A stretch of 64,000 nucleotides of DNA, from assembly GCA_964017145.1 (NCBI GenBank), contig OZ024850.1, forward strand, positions 2,023,618 to 2,087,617, in the 5' to 3' direction. The position numbers were made by a program, and so were the translations under genes. Below are positions 29,101 to 41,042 of the stretch, one piece after another. Position 1 is the stretch's first letter. The number at the start of each line of letters is the position of its first letter. A model generated the notes under the pieces. The model saw only the letters and a program-made list of their open reading frames with translations. It searched no databases and had not been told where the DNA came from. The stretch is from Agrocybe praecox. Lineage: Eukaryota > Basidiomycota > Agaricomycetes > Agaricales > Agrocybaceae.

Positions 29101-32100
29101 TCTTGGTAACCGACGGCGTCGCGTCCAGCCCATCTGAACAAATCACGCAAAGTAGCGAACCCTTGTTTGCTTTCGAAAACACGGCTAGTTTGCCTACGCT
29201 TCTGAAGTTCACGAAAGACAGCGACAATCTTCTTCCCGTATGAAGGGGCTATCTGGCATCTCTGGCAAAGAATTGTTTCCAGTTCGACTTGAGGAACATC
29301 TTCGAAGTGGACCTCAAGGAACCTGTTGCGGAAGGCACGTGACAAGACTTTCCTGCCTGCATAGAGGCCGGGAGGGTTCTGTGTAGCAAAGAGCATGAAA
29401 TGAGGGTGAGGCTTCACAACCTCTTGCGTCTCCGGTATCACTAGTTCGCGGTTATCATCAAGAAGCCGATTCAACGCCTCCAGAACGTCGGTGGGGGCCA
29501 AGTTTAGTTCATCAAGGACAATCCAATGGCCATGTCGTAGGGCCTGTACCAGGAGACCATCCTTAAAAACCAATTTTCCGGTGATAGGGTCGGAGACATA
29601 GGACCCAAGATACTCTTGGATGTCTGTGTGTTCGTGGTTGTTTATGCGGACGAAGCAATGGCCGGTCCGTTTGGCAAGATACTCGATAGAACTAGTCTTT
29701 CCACTGGATGTCGGGCCTTCTATCAAAACAGGGAATCGCCTCGTAAGAATAATCCGAGATAGATGTATCAGCTTATCTTCAACTGAGGGCGTTATAATAT
29801 AATCCTCCGCCGTGTCATTTTCGAGAGGACCCTTTTCCAGGTAAAATGGACCGAACTTGACAAAATTGCCGGAGACTGGCATCGGTGGCTGTTTTGTTAG
29901 AAGAGAACGGGGATTTTTGACGCCCGAGAGTAGATGTTTCTGTGCCAAAGACGTAACAATTTTCGCGCTTTCGCCATCGAGGACCATAGTGAATGCCATT
30001 AAACATCCTTCCCATACAGACCGACGAAGACTATAAGTACTTGCAGTATCAGCAGCAAACGTCAAAGCGCGGACCAATGTGCGCATACTGAAGTGTGGTC
30101 TGTGATTCGCTCCATCTGCGATTTGCCTGCTTTCTGCGACCTGCTTCACTGCCGAATAGAATTCTGCTATATCCATGATAATTCTCTTGTCGCCAACAGC
30201 GATATGCCCAACGTATTGCGAAATGATACTTAGCAGTGTATCTTTGTCGGCGTCAGGAGGTGGGACGTCCATCTCGGTGAAACGAGAGCGGATTGTAGGT
30301 GGGAGGTCCTTCTTTCCAACATCGGTAGCAGGGTTCATACAAGCGAACAAACGGAAATCTGGGTGTCGGGGTACAGGTTCCAAGGAACCATGCTCGGTCA
30401 AGGTGATAGATGCAGTAGGACCATGCAGAAGGCCAGATATACACTCTAGTGTTTCAGGACTTGCTAAGTTGACCTCATCCAGTAGTACCCTTTGACAACG
30501 TGTCAGCCGAGCATTATTAATCATAACCATAGGTACGTACCAATCGCCAGATCGCAATGCCTTGACTAGGGGTCCTTCCACGAAACCAAAAGCAAATTTT
30601 CCTTTGCCTTGGACGTGCTGCACTTCAAATTCTTCGATATCTCTGAGGAAGGTTGACCATGAGTGTTCGGATGATTTCAAGTCAGAACGCTCGGTCTTGC
30701 GACGTTTTCTGGGAGCCTCAGAATTATGCGCTGGTACATTGCTTTGGGTTTGAGGTTAGTCACTGCGAATACATTTATAAGAATACGATATTACCTATCA
30801 TCTTTGGCACGAATGCGTTCCATTGCCAGCCGAACACTTTCTTTCCAAAGGCCCACTGCCCGCTTCCACTTGCATTCATTGACTGCCTTCCGGACTTCAG
30901 TTTCGAATTTCTCATTCTTCCTTCTACTGAATGTTGAACCAAACAATCCAAGGAAGCATTCTTGCAATGCAGAACCGGGTATACGGGCGTCGATTGGCTT
31001 CAGACCGCCAATAAGATCAGATGATTCTGTCTGATGCGAGAGATTGAGAGAAATAAGGGGGCGGTGGAGAAGTGAGGCAAGATGGGATATGACGCTAGTC
31101 TTTCCAGTGCCCGTCTCTCCAGTCAACAAGATCGGTTCATTTTGAGAGACGGCATTCGCAATGCGGGATATCAAAGATAATGCAGGTTTATGCAAGACAA
31201 AGGGGCGCGAAGGACTCAGTGAAAGTCCTTGCTTAGCCGGTAGAGCGGGAAGATGTGTCCTCCCGATTTGGACGGCTGTTGTGTTGCCGTTTACATCTTT
31301 TTCTAGAGTGAGTTCAGGGGTCTTTCCTTTGAGGACCCATTGCTGCCTATCAGCTTCCAGATCGAGGTTTTCTCCAATGACACGCGCAACATTCTCAGCA
31401 TGCAAGCGAGAGGAAGTAGACATAGTCCCAGCACTAAAGAAAACATCGCGAGCCTCGATATACATGTCTTCGCGAATAGATGGACTTGGGAACATCTGAG
31501 CGAAGGTTGGAGCATGGTTGTCATCAGAAGATACATCCATGGAATGATGTGAAGAGGGTATAATTCTGTCAAGTCGTTGACAGAATTTCTGGAGTTCGCG
31601 AAGTCCTATATCTCGACCAGAGTTATGTGACCCAAGCTTCCTAGCCGAATCCCAAAGGTTGATGATAGCAGAAGCAACTCCACCATTGAAGTGGGGATAT
31701 TGGGTGTTCACAATGGTACGCAATTCGTCTATAGATGGGGACTTCACAATAACTTCCGAGAATTTGTGAGCCCCGAAGAAAGCGGGAGATGTAAACTCTC
31801 CGTTTCTTGAAGGCGACAACGACCGAGTCGCAAAGAGCATGAAATGTGCATGCGCGACGACCTTTCCTCTGCTAGGTACGTCAAGATGTGCCCGTCCGCC
31901 AATCCATTTTCCAAGTGTGAGTGATTCTACCAGAGGTTTGATGACCCCGAGGACTTCGTTGCTACCTCTGTCTATGTCTTCGAAAACGACCCATTTGCCT
32001 TCACGCATTGAGCGGACCAGGACACCTTCTTTCCATTCAAAGGTACCGGGGTTGACTGATGATGACATATAAGAGCCTAACAATGCGCGTGGATCTAACG

Positions 32101-33273
32101 AGGTATCGGCAAGGTGGATGGTGACAACTTGGTTTCGGCTCTCGGGGTGTAGGAGTTTTGCTAGATGGGACAATAGAAGAGCCTTTCCAGCGGATGGAGT
32201 TGATGTAAGGAGGATAGGGAGGCTTAGGGATACATTTAAAGCAATGCTTCGAAGGGATTCGATGGCGGAGGGTAGAGGAATAAGTGGAGACTCGGTGGAT
32301 GATATGGTCGACGTTCGCAGAAGAAGAATACCATGGACATTTGCAATGCGTGGACTATGTACACAATTAGTACATTTCAGGGTGAATTTAAGCTTAAAAA
32401 TACCTCAAATCTTCCGACGATATTGAGAAACTGTCGTCGTGCATGTCTTCTGTGGAATAGTAATCCATGGGTTCTGTCACCATTTCATCGCTTTCCTCTC
32501 GAATCCTTGTTAACTCAACGACAGGAAGTATCCATCCATCGACTTCTTTCTCTGATCCATCTGGATTTTGTCCGTAGTTGAGTTGACAGTCGATCCTGCA
32601 TGGTTCTCCCAGAACTTCCCGTTCCATGGAGCATCTTTCTTTTTCTCCCATTCCACTTTGTAATGAGTAGCATCGAACAGCGAGCAGGCGCACACCACTG
32701 TCTAAATGCGGGGTCCATATTAGCGTCGATAGAGGAGTCAAGGGCCACGATAGTTGTTCAGGTAATTCGCGATTAGCCTGCAATATACGATAATATGCGA
32801 GGATAAGTTGTTGTAGTCGCTTGTTGTTGATTGATTGAGGTGAGAGCGACTCATTTATAAGTCCAAGAGGGCCATTCTGATAAGAACGGGTAAGAAGTTC
32901 GTACAGGATCCTAAAAGACGGTCAACGGGTGGGGTTTGGAAGAAAAAAAGTGAAGCAAAACTCACGGGAAAAGTTCTTCATGAACTTCGATAAGATAACA
33001 TAGAGCAACCAAATGCTGCTCGGCGTCTGCATCACCCTCTAACCATCGTGCACACAAATCCGTCAATATAGGTCGGAACAAGGTTGCAATGATTTTCGTA
33101 AAGGCAGGAATGGCTAGAAGAGTGGATAGAGTTGATATAAGTTGACGCGTTGTGTTGGATTGTTGGATAGCATTATAGTGAGTCGTTTGTGAGGAGATAT
33201 TAGAGAGCAAGAAAGCCTTTTGGCGGCTTAGATTGAGCGCGAGTGGGTCATGAATAGCACTGGCGAACGACAT
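17190..33273 (-). CDS. MDN1: Midasin, six-AAA ribosome-assembly ATPase
   Basis: Giant dynein-like AAA+ ATPase (about 5000 aa; Rea1/Mdn1) that pulls assembly factors such as Ytm1 and Rsa4 off pre-60S particles. Exons I could fix: 33273-32966, 32910-32404, 32354-30795, 30741-30541, 30489-28059, 28009-27938, 27886-25499 and 25443-25189. Several smaller ones follow between 25141 and 23870, then three long exons lie near 23870-20870, 20420-18800 and 18740-17190. Six AAA units appear in order with Walker A at about residues 325 (TSTPSAGKA, degenerate), 690 (GETGTGKT), 1115 (GPTSSGKT), 1410 (GETGSGKT), 1800 (GSPGVGKT) and 2110 (GPKNTGKT). A long helical linker follows, then a Glu/Asp-rich stretch encoded around 18840-19900, and a C-terminal MIDAS domain with IDDSRSMAES (DxSxS) that binds UBL domains of clients. 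All domains expected for a working protein are present. Confidence 0.96.
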
Positions 33274-33893
33274 TTTGATTCAGATTGTAAAGAAACTAGC
33301 AGAGCATACGACCTCAGCGATCAACTTCTAATGCTGCAAATTTAGGCATCAGATTTATCGCAGACGCTTGAATCAAAGAAAAGTACCTTATGCGACGATA
33401 TTTCAGACCGTCAAGCGGTCGGGGTAGGAAAGGGAAATTATCGCATTGACCGCGTCAAAACTTTTTAGAGCAGGATCGCAACATCTTGCCATTTGTCATG
33501 TGATGTGATCTCGGATCTTTCGTTGTCTTATCTTATCTGCACAGAAGCCGAGTTCTTGATGGTCCATTGACGAGAAGATAAATTTGTTCTTACGCTACGT
33601 GAATCTGTATAATCCATTTTCCCATACGCTTGCAACGAAATTTGGCGGGGAACCTGTACGATCTTGACTGACAGAAAACTCTCCCTTCCTCCTTCGTCAG
33701 AAAGAGTCAAAGAATCAGTGCTGCTAGCAATTCAAAAGTATGACGAAGTTCGAAAATACAGTTTATTGTACTAAGTCGGTTCCAAGTTTCTAAGTAATAC
33801 TTGCCGAACTTATTGTACTTGTACCGTCGGGCAGGTCAAGTTACGAGTTTGCGTCTCCGTGCCTTGATCTTCATAGTCATCCTAGCCGTCATC
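33274..33893. other. Intergenic, upstream of midasin
   Basis: About 620 bp between the midasin start and the F-box stop. No gene seen; it should contain the midasin promoter. Confidence 0.4.
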
Positions 33894-35462
33894 CTACTCT
33901 TCCTCCTCGTCAAAATCCTCGTCTTCCTCCTCGTCATCATCAATATCTTCATGATCATAGTAATTACCAATAATTACTTTGCCAATGGAATCCTCATCCT
34001 CATCAGGACTCCAGTAGCCTCTGGCAATGAGCTTGTCTAGATCTGCATCTCTTTCCCTTCTTCTCTGACTCCATCCGACCGTCCATTCCTCTGTCGGTGT
34101 GGAGGAGTTAATCCGACAGCGATGACGATGGCGCAAGGCCGAAATGATATTTTTTCCCGACACTCCAGTGAATTTGAAAACCTCGAGACTCGGTAATAGC
34201 AAAGGAGGTTTGTAAGTGCTTTTGTCTAATTTTGCGCAAGTCGAAGTGAATACATCCCAAAATGATGTCCCGACTCTTGCAAAATCCACCTCTAACCTCT
34301 TCAGGCCGCGTGCAGCTTTCAAAAAACCTGTCCAGCTTGATTTGCTGCATTCCAGAGCGTGAATCGACAGAACCTCGAGATTGGATAGTGATGGGAGAGG
34401 ATTGGCAAGCATAGGGGTCTGCGAAGATTGCAGTCGAGATGTAGGTGGACCAGTAATGAGTTCGATAAATGAGCTGTAATTCTGGTCCGGTAGTTCCAAT
34501 GTTAACTTTTTCAGGTTCGGAAAGCACATACGGTCAATCACTTCGCAGAGGTATTCTGCATCGAGGTCAGTCAGGTTGAGACTGTCCAGATTTTTGAGCC
34601 GTATTTTGCATGCAGAGTCGAGCCATTCAAGGTCTGGATCGTTTGTGGACATTTTTGGTCCCGAGTAATGCAAGGAAAGAGTCCTCAAGTCGGGGCATGA
34701 ACGCAGCATCTTGTCCCACACCTTAAAGGAGATACGAACATTTTCCGAATGGAGAGCAAGTTCTAGATTGTGCAGCTTGTTGAGATATTCAACTGTCTTC
34801 CATTGCAGGTTTACCCCGATGAGTGATATATTCCTCAACTGCGGCAAGGAATTGCCGAAGATTGCCACTGGAGGCCTGTAGGTTGCTTCGTACAGTCCTT
34901 CCGAGTTGACATAATTCTCGAAATGATACAGTTGCAACGTTTCGAGAACGGGAGCTGGCCCACACGTTCCCAGATACAACCTGGCTATTCCCTTACAGTC
35001 GTTGTCTGATATCTTGAGATGAAAAGTTCGCCAGCGTTTGATTTGTGGCACAATGCATACAAATATCTGGTCCAGCTCGTCCTTGTATAGCGTTGTTCCT
35101 GGATCGTGTTCTTGAACCGATACAGTCTCCACTAGAATGTCTAGTAGATGTGTAGCTGATACGGAGGTTCGGTTCAGATATGTTCGGGCACGGGAAATAT
35201 GGGAGGGATGTCGAAAGTGAAGAGTTGTCCAGAGGGAATGTGTACCGAGCGCAACTGCACGCCAATGACTACATACATGGGATACGACAACCTGGAAGTT
35301 GGAGGAAGGTACCGGTTTGTATTCCTGGCTAGGCTTTAAAAGGAAAGAGGAGTCGGCATAGGGGTCATCAAACGCGGCGCCAACGACAAATATCAGGGCG
35401 AGGATTTCAACAGGCATTGAATGAATGCCCCCAGAGCCGTAGGAAAACGCAAGTTGAGGCAT
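33894..35462 (-). CDS. F-box/LRR-like protein with acidic tail
   Basis: Single-exon protein of 522 aa. An F-box-like helix pair lies near the N-terminus (MPVEILALIFVVGAA ... VVSHVCSHWRAVALGT), the common mushroom form in which Trp follows the Cys-Ser-His. It should bind Skp1 and recruit substrates to an SCF ubiquitin ligase. The rest is irregular leucine-rich (LKNLDSLNLTDLDAEYL, FPNLKKLTLELPDQN). The C-terminus is a run of Asp/Glu encoded by GAG/GAT repeats near 33894-33960. I chose the ATG at 35462; upstream in-frame codons lack a better start. F-box families are strongly expanded in Agaricomycetes, so no orthologue or substrate can be named. Confidence 0.82.
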   Translation of the reverse strand: MPQLAFSYGSGGIHSMPVEILALIFVVGAAFDDPYADSSFLLKPSQEYKPVPSSNFQVVVSHVCSHWRAVALGTHSLWTTLHFRHPSHISRARTYLNRTSVSATHLLDILVETVSVQEHDPGTTLYKDELDQIFVCIVPQIKRWRTFHLKISDNDCKGIARLYLGTCGPAPVLETLQLYHFENYVNSEGLYEATYRPPVAIFGNSLPQLRNISLIGVNLQWKTVEYLNKLHNLELALHSENVRISFKVWDKMLRSCPDLRTLSLHYSGPKMSTNDPDLEWLDSACKIRLKNLDSLNLTDLDAEYLCEVIDRMCFPNLKKLTLELPDQNYSSFIELITGPPTSRLQSSQTPMLANPLPSLSNLEVLSIHALECSKSSWTGFLKAARGLKRLEVDFARVGTSFWDVFTSTCAKLDKSTYKPPLLLPSLEVFKFTGVSGKNIISALRHRHRCRINSSTPTEEWTVGWSQRRRERDADLDKLIARGYWSPDEDEDSIGKVIIGNYYDHEDIDDDEEEDEDFDEEEE

Positions 35463-36008
35463 AGCGATGCCTTCTTGAAGAGAAGAAAGCGGAGAGTGGT
35501 GCAATAAGCTTGCTGGCGGAAGAGCTGGGTTGGGGTAAGAACGCGGATAAAAAGCAAGCTAACAACGCACAAGGACCGAATATAACGTTATTTAACAGTC
35601 GACGGTGAGCGGCAATGGAAAGTGGCAAAGGGGATGGTGGTGGTAGAGAACAAGGAGTGGAGTGGACGTCTCATGTATACATAGTTTATTTTCATGGCCG
35701 ACGATCTCAGGCAATGAATGCTGTCAATGATCATGTTCGCAGCACCCAATCAATTGAGATCTTCTCTCTTCTTTCAAGAACCAAATACCTGTCAGTGCGC
35801 TCAAATAATCGGGTACACAGAACGTCAAACCTTTTCGTTTAATACGTATGGTGCCGTGGGTACAGTGGGAACGTCATTTAAACCGCAACACCCGCTGGCG
35901 GGAAATTATCTATATAAAATGAATACATTGTAGCTTTCTCAGCCCGACAAGTGAAAAGAATGGAGATCATAACATGCAAATGGAGTGAGTCTGTACAAGA
36001 AATAAATA
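35463..36008. other. Intergenic, F-box promoter and RPT5 3' region
   Basis: About 550 bp with no gene seen. It lies between the F-box start and the RPT5 stop. Confidence 0.4.
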
Positions 36009-37670
36009 CTAAGCGAAATACATGAGAGTATTCTTCTTCTTGTTTTGCACTGCAATAAAACCCGGGTTATCAGTCTGAGATAAATAAATCGCAGTGATTG
36101 ATCATCACGAACCTTCTGTAATACCACTCAGGAAATGCTCATGTGTCAACAAGGTGGCGCCTTCTCGTAATGCAATCATGCCAGCCTCTACGCAGACAGC
36201 TTTCAGTTGGGCGCCATTGAATTCGTCTGTACTCCTCGCCAATTCTTCAAAGTTTACACTTCCTTCCAGTAACTTCATCTTGCGTGAATGGATTTCAAGA
36301 ATACGAGCGCGCGCAGTCTCATTCGGCAGTGGGAACTCGATTTTTCTGTCCAGACGTCCAGAACGTAGCAGCGCTGGATCAAGAATATCGATTCTGTTGG
36401 TGGCGGCAAGGACCTTCATTTAACTGTAAACAACTTATGTTCCCAACACACGGAGGCTAGAATTATACCTTAATCTTTTCGTTGCTGCTGAAGCCATCTA
36501 ATTGGTTGAGAAGCTCCAGCATTGTTCTTTGGACTTCACGATCGCCGCTCTTGTCTGAATCAAAGCGTTTAGTACCGATAGCGTCAAGTTCGTCGATGAA
36601 GATAATCGCAGTTCCCTTCTCTTTCGCAAGCTCGAAAGCATCTCGAACAAGTTTGGCACCATCTCCAATGAACATTTGCACCAAAGAAGGTCCTGCCAAT
36701 TTCAAGTAACAAGCGTCTGTGTATGCTGCACAGGCGCGAGCCAAAAGCGTCTTCCCGGTTCCTGTCAAGAGTGTAAAATAACAGTCAAGTGTGTCTGTTG
36801 ATGAGGCTTACTCACCGGGAGGTCCATACATTAAGCAACCCTTGGGTGCTTTGATGCCTACTTTCTTGAATTTATCGGCGTTGTTGATAGGCATTACGAT
36901 GGCCTCCATCAACTCCTCGATTTGTTTGTCCAAACCACCAACATCGGACCATGTCTCCTTAGGTCGTTCATCTACTTCCATAGCCTTGACACGAGAGTCG
37001 AATTCTTGTGGCAATTTATCAAGCACGAGATACGAGTCTTTGTTGACGCCGATGAGGTCACCGGGGGTCAATTGGTCTGCTGGAACAAGGCCAATCAAGG
37101 GGAGGAATACCGTCTGGCGAGTAGAAGTCTTGATTACAGCACATTTTCCCTTACGCATAGAGTCGAGGTCTTGATTTGCTCCATCTTCTTCACTCTCGGG
37201 GTCAACATTGAGAATCTTGCCGCTTTGATGTCAGGCGGTTCTACAAACCTTGAAGTTATCAAACTCACCTCCACTACATTTCCTACAAGATATGGGAGGA
37301 CTTTATTTTGCTTGATCTTCTCCCCATTGTCCCGAATCTTCTCTTTCATCACACTTTGCTCATGCTGTAGTCGTAGCGTTTCCGATCTCATTACCTGCAA
37401 GTTTAACAATCGGTGAATCGCTTTAAATGACGACATATTGAGGAATGCCATTACTTTGATATCATTGTCAATAAGTCGTGTTCGAGTAACAATTTCGTCT
37501 GTTCCTAGCTCAAGAATATCTTTAGGAATGTCTTTGAAGGGGTCCTCAGGCTGTACATCAGGCGTTACGTCCATGGCAGCAGCACCTTCTGCTGGAGCTG
37601 CTGGGGCAGAAGGGTCGGGTTTCTTTTCCGAATTTGATGGAGGGTTACTTGGCGGGGGTGCTGAAGACAT
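36009..37670 (-). CDS. RPT5: 26S proteasome regulatory ATPase Rpt5
   Basis: AAA ATPase of the 19S base that unfolds substrates and opens the 20S gate; 478 aa. Exons: 37670-37269, 37215-36816, 36761-36469, 36413-36113 and 36049-36009. An N-terminal Pro/Ala-rich extension and coiled coil ([18 protein letters not shown]) precede the OB domain (near [19 protein letters not shown]), Walker A GPPGTGKT (split by an intron), Walker [12 protein letters not shown], the second region of homology [20 protein letters not shown], and the C-terminal helical domain. The 41-nt last exon gives the ending [10 protein letters not shown]. The gate-opening HbYX signal is usually hydrophobic-Tyr-X; here the penultimate residue is Phe. 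The gene shares a roughly 205-bp divergent promoter with EAF6. Confidence 0.96.
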
Positions 37671-37875
37671 TGTGAGAGATTATATGGAAAGGGGACACAG
37701 TCTGACGGAGTGAAGTTATACAAATTAGCTTACAGAGATCTGACTGACGCGTCTGCACACACGCGTCCCTCATTAGCTTTGAAACCTAACAAGACCAAAG
37801 TGGGGGTGATCTCCTTTAGCAACCCGGGCCGGCGTTTAAAACTCATCCAACCTTCAGCGCTTTCTTGGTCCAGCA
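37671..37875. promoter_or_regulatory. Divergent promoter RPT5/EAF6
   Basis: Only 205 bp separate the two start codons, so the two genes probably use a bidirectional promoter. No clear TATA box. Confidence 0.5.
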
Positions 37876-38583
37876 ATGGCTGAAGCAGCAGGGGTTCCTA
37901 CCGCTGACGATAGATCACGGTATGAGACCCTGAAGAAGGAACTTATGCAGGCACTGCCCAAGAAACGAGTTACAGACAGGCAGCTGGTACGTTTACCTAT
38001 TCCACTCTCCTCTAAAGAATGTTCTGAACATGTTGGGTTACATTTCTCCAGGCTCAAATGGAATTGCAGATTTATAATCTCGAAACTGCATATTTAACAG
38101 AAACAGCTTCTCATAGTGGTGGAAATATAATTCAAGGTTTTGAAAATTACCTCAAAAATCAAGCTTCCACCCGCAAGAAAAGTGAAATTCAGGATCACGA
38201 CCGCATCTTTTCAAATAGTAGCGTGACGCTTCAGAAGGTGAGTATTGCACTTGCATACTCGGCGGAATCATATCTGAGTCTCTTTCTTTACTCAGTCTCT
38301 AGAGCTCATGGGCGAGGGCGAAGAGTCAACCCAGACCAACGATGAATATGTCAAGCAACCAACTCCCGGTGTTACTACCATTGCAGTACCCCCTGCAACG
38401 CGCAATCAAGAGCTAACTGTTGCTCAACAAAAGAAGATAAAGGACAGAGACTATCAGCGACGGAAGCGAGCCAGCATGAGTCATAGGAGTGCTACCGCCG
38501 ACAGTGAAGAGGAACTTGTTAGCACGACCAGCACCAGTTCCAGAAGACCAACCAAACGAGCTCGCCTGGCAGATGATGACTAG
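37876..38583 (+). CDS. EAF6: Histone acetyltransferase subunit Eaf6
   Basis: Small subunit of the NuA4 histone acetyltransferase (and NuA3 in yeast); 194 aa. Exons: 37876-37986, 38052-38237 and 38296-38583. The conserved Eaf6 domain is a helical region: RYETLKKELMQALPKKR, AQMELQIYNLETAYLTE, then GNIIQGFENYLKN and the FSNSSVTLQK segment. The C-terminal half is basic and disordered (RRKRASMSHRS ... RRPTKRARL), probably nuclear-localising. It is divergent from RPT5 and convergent with RRP40, with about 104 bp between stops. Confidence 0.93.
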
Positions 38584-38687
38584 GTTCGAATGTCTGTATA
38601 ATCTATTTCTTCCCTTAATTCTGTATCACGACGAGATTAATTGTACAATAATGTATTCATGGCTGAATCGGAATATTGTTGGGCACA

Positions 38688-39565
38688 CTACACATCAAGA
38701 GTACCGAGAAAAGTTTTAATCGCCTTTGCATCCAACCCTCCTCCGTCTGGATCTGCTGCTTCAATGCACCTGATTATAGCTATAGTCTGTTTAGTCTCTT
38801 TTGCAGATACCCAAACCCGACCGTTCAAACCCACGGCAGCTTCCAAAGGGAACCGACCACCAAGGAGAGGAAGAAGGAAGTGTTTAGGATCTAGTAAACT
38901 GGAGGAGATTTTCGCATTCAGGACACGGAGAGACATTATTAACAAGGAAAGAAGACTTACTCTCTACACATCTTCAAACTGCAGCGGACGACGAATCCAC
39001 TTTTTAATTCACCAAAGCCCTCAGATTTCCGTGTTTGTGCATCAAAGCACTCCAACTCAGGATCCATGTCTTTGTGGGCAAGGGAAATTCGCGCATACAC
39101 CAGAGAGCCAACCTAGATGGAATTTCATAAGTTTTCGAATGGCCAGGGAAGACTTCCGCACCTTGAGATTGGGTTTATTTCTCCTTGTCGCGCCTTCGAA
39201 TGCCAGACTGTCTAGAGAAGCAAAATGCGCTGCTCCGATATCCGCTCGGTATCCTTCACCCACTTTTTGGATAATTGACCCGATGACTAGTTCTTGGGGT
39301 GCAGGAACATACTAACTCGTCGGACAAAGCATCAGATAAACCGAGCCAAAGAAAAATTTATAGAACGCACGCGTCGTGAATTACTCTCGATCCACCATTT
39401 GCTACGATTCGTGGAGTGGTTTAATTCCCCTGCGCGGGTTGCGATTACTGTCGAATCAGTTCTATCGGAAGACGTGTCTGATGTCTGAGAAAGTAAAAGA
39501 CCAGGCCCGAGCTTAAGGTTAACGTGTTGGGCTGGGACATGGTCACCAGGAAAGACGAAGGCCAT
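38688..39565 (-). CDS. RRP40: RNA exosome cap subunit Rrp40
   Basis: Cap protein of the nuclear and cytoplasmic exosome (EXOSC3) that helps channel RNA into the nine-subunit barrel; 235 aa. Exons: 39565-39371, 39311-39162, 39112-38961 and 38898-38688. It has the N-terminal domain (FPGDHVPAQHVNLKLGPGLL), an S1 domain (VPAPQELVIGSIIQKVGEGY, then ARISLAHKDMDPELEC) and a KH domain with the family signature VGLNGRVWVSAKETKQTI. It starts 147 bp from VPS37 on the opposite strand, suggesting a shared promoter. Confidence 0.95.
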
Positions 39566-39712
39566 GATTGTTCGTTTTGGGATATATCACTGATCTATTC
39601 AAGTCACGATCATCTGCTTTAGAGTACCGACAGTGACGCGGACAGCCGTTCAACTCTTTCCAGAAACCATCATCATCTAATTCTAGTCCTTGCAATTCAG
39701 TCAGATCATTTC

Positions 39713-40432
39713 ATGGAATCAGCATTAGCACACGATTTTCCTGAGTTGGCTCATTTGTCGTAGGTGATTGCATTGTATGATGCTATCTAAAGGACTAAGG
39801 TCGATTTCAGCCGCCAGGATCTTGAGGACCTACTTTCTGATCCTACGTACTTTCAAGCTGTCTTTCACTCTTTAGGATACGTCAAAGATTTGTACAAATC
39901 TCAGTCGGAACTAGGCATGGCAAACGAGGCAATTGCGAGTAAGCGTGATGACAGGATTATTGGACACAGTATACCCATTCTTTAATGACCATAGGAAACA
40001 ACCTTGCTTTACAGCAACAGTTATACGATTTGCGGTCAGAGACAAAAGATGCTTTCGATGAGGCCAAGAGCTTGGAGGCGAGGTGGAAAGAATTGGAAAA
40101 GGAACAAAAAGAGGTCTACCAGGTGTGGTGGATCCTTCTTATGACATGAGCTTGATTAATGTAGCCAATAGAGGTTCACGCCGCAGTTTCTCTTGATGCG
40201 CCTTCGACACAGTACCACAGCTCAGGATGAAGCGTCTGAGGCCCTCGCATCCTCCTTTATCCAGCAAACTCCTAGCGCACCTCTGAACGAATCGGGAACG
40301 GGCACACCGAGGTCTGGAAGAGAGGTTGATGAATTCATCAACGAATTTAAAGAAGCAAGAAAGAAGTACCACAAGAGAGCGTTATGGGGAGAAAAATGGG
40401 CGAAGGGGCAAGTCATCTGGAGAGATAACTGA
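39713..40432 (+). CDS. VPS37: ESCRT-I subunit Vps37 (Mod_r domain)
   Basis: Component of ESCRT-I, which sorts ubiquitinated membrane proteins into multivesicular bodies; 187 aa. Exons: 39713-39759, 39811-39938, 39995-40122 and 40172-40432. The Mod_r domain spans nearly the whole protein: SRQDLEDLLSDPTYFQAVFH, then a coiled coil (NEAIARNNLALQQQLYDLRS ... EARWKELEKEQKEVYQRF), ending with the conserved DEFINEFKEARKKYHKRA. No N-terminal UEV-like domain is present, as is usual for the short Vps37 forms. Confidence 0.93.
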
Positions 40433-41042
40433 CATCGACGTGGATGTCGAGTTCGCTATGTTACGATGGGCACCTGATTGAAGCGTCGTAATGCAGGCCA
40501 GTAGGACGACCACCCGCAGGAATCTTTGGCGACTTGAGGCCATTTCTTCGCTAAAACCCACGAGCCCTGTCCAAAAAATATCTTGGGTCATCAACACAAG
40601 ACGATATCCCTTCGAGATCCTTCTACAAAACTGCCGATCGACAAATAATCCGTCATGCTTGTTTTCTTACCTTAATGGTATCTGTCTGCAACTAACACTC
40701 CGCTCAACCAACTAGGTCGCGCATGAAATTGAGCGTAATGCTCAATTTGAACTTGCGCGCTATATCGACATGCAGGTGGCTCTTTTGCGGTTTAAAGTAC
40801 ATATGTTCTTTGTAATCCTATAATTTCATTTTTGCCCCGCTCATCAAAAACAAGACTGCCAAGGAACCGTGGGGTAACATTTGCCAATTACTAGTTTGGG
40901 TGCCCACAAACGCTTATTCCACACCTAAAATTTGAAGATTTTAAGCCATTTTCCCCGACATTGAAGCGAGTATACAGGTCGGATGGTGGACAGTCAGTTT
41001 CTGATGGTGAATAATCTTCAACTAACCTCCCAAAGAGCCATC
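40433..41042. other. Intergenic, no gene seen
   Basis: About 610 bp between VPS37 and the AA9 pseudogene. Only short motif-less frames. A degenerate TATACAGG lies near 40972, about 70 bp before the pseudogene ATG. Confidence 0.4.

Noticed and set aside
38641..39315. 224-codon plus-strand open frame
   Set aside because: It is antisense to the RRP40 exons, whose S1 and KH motifs are unmistakable.
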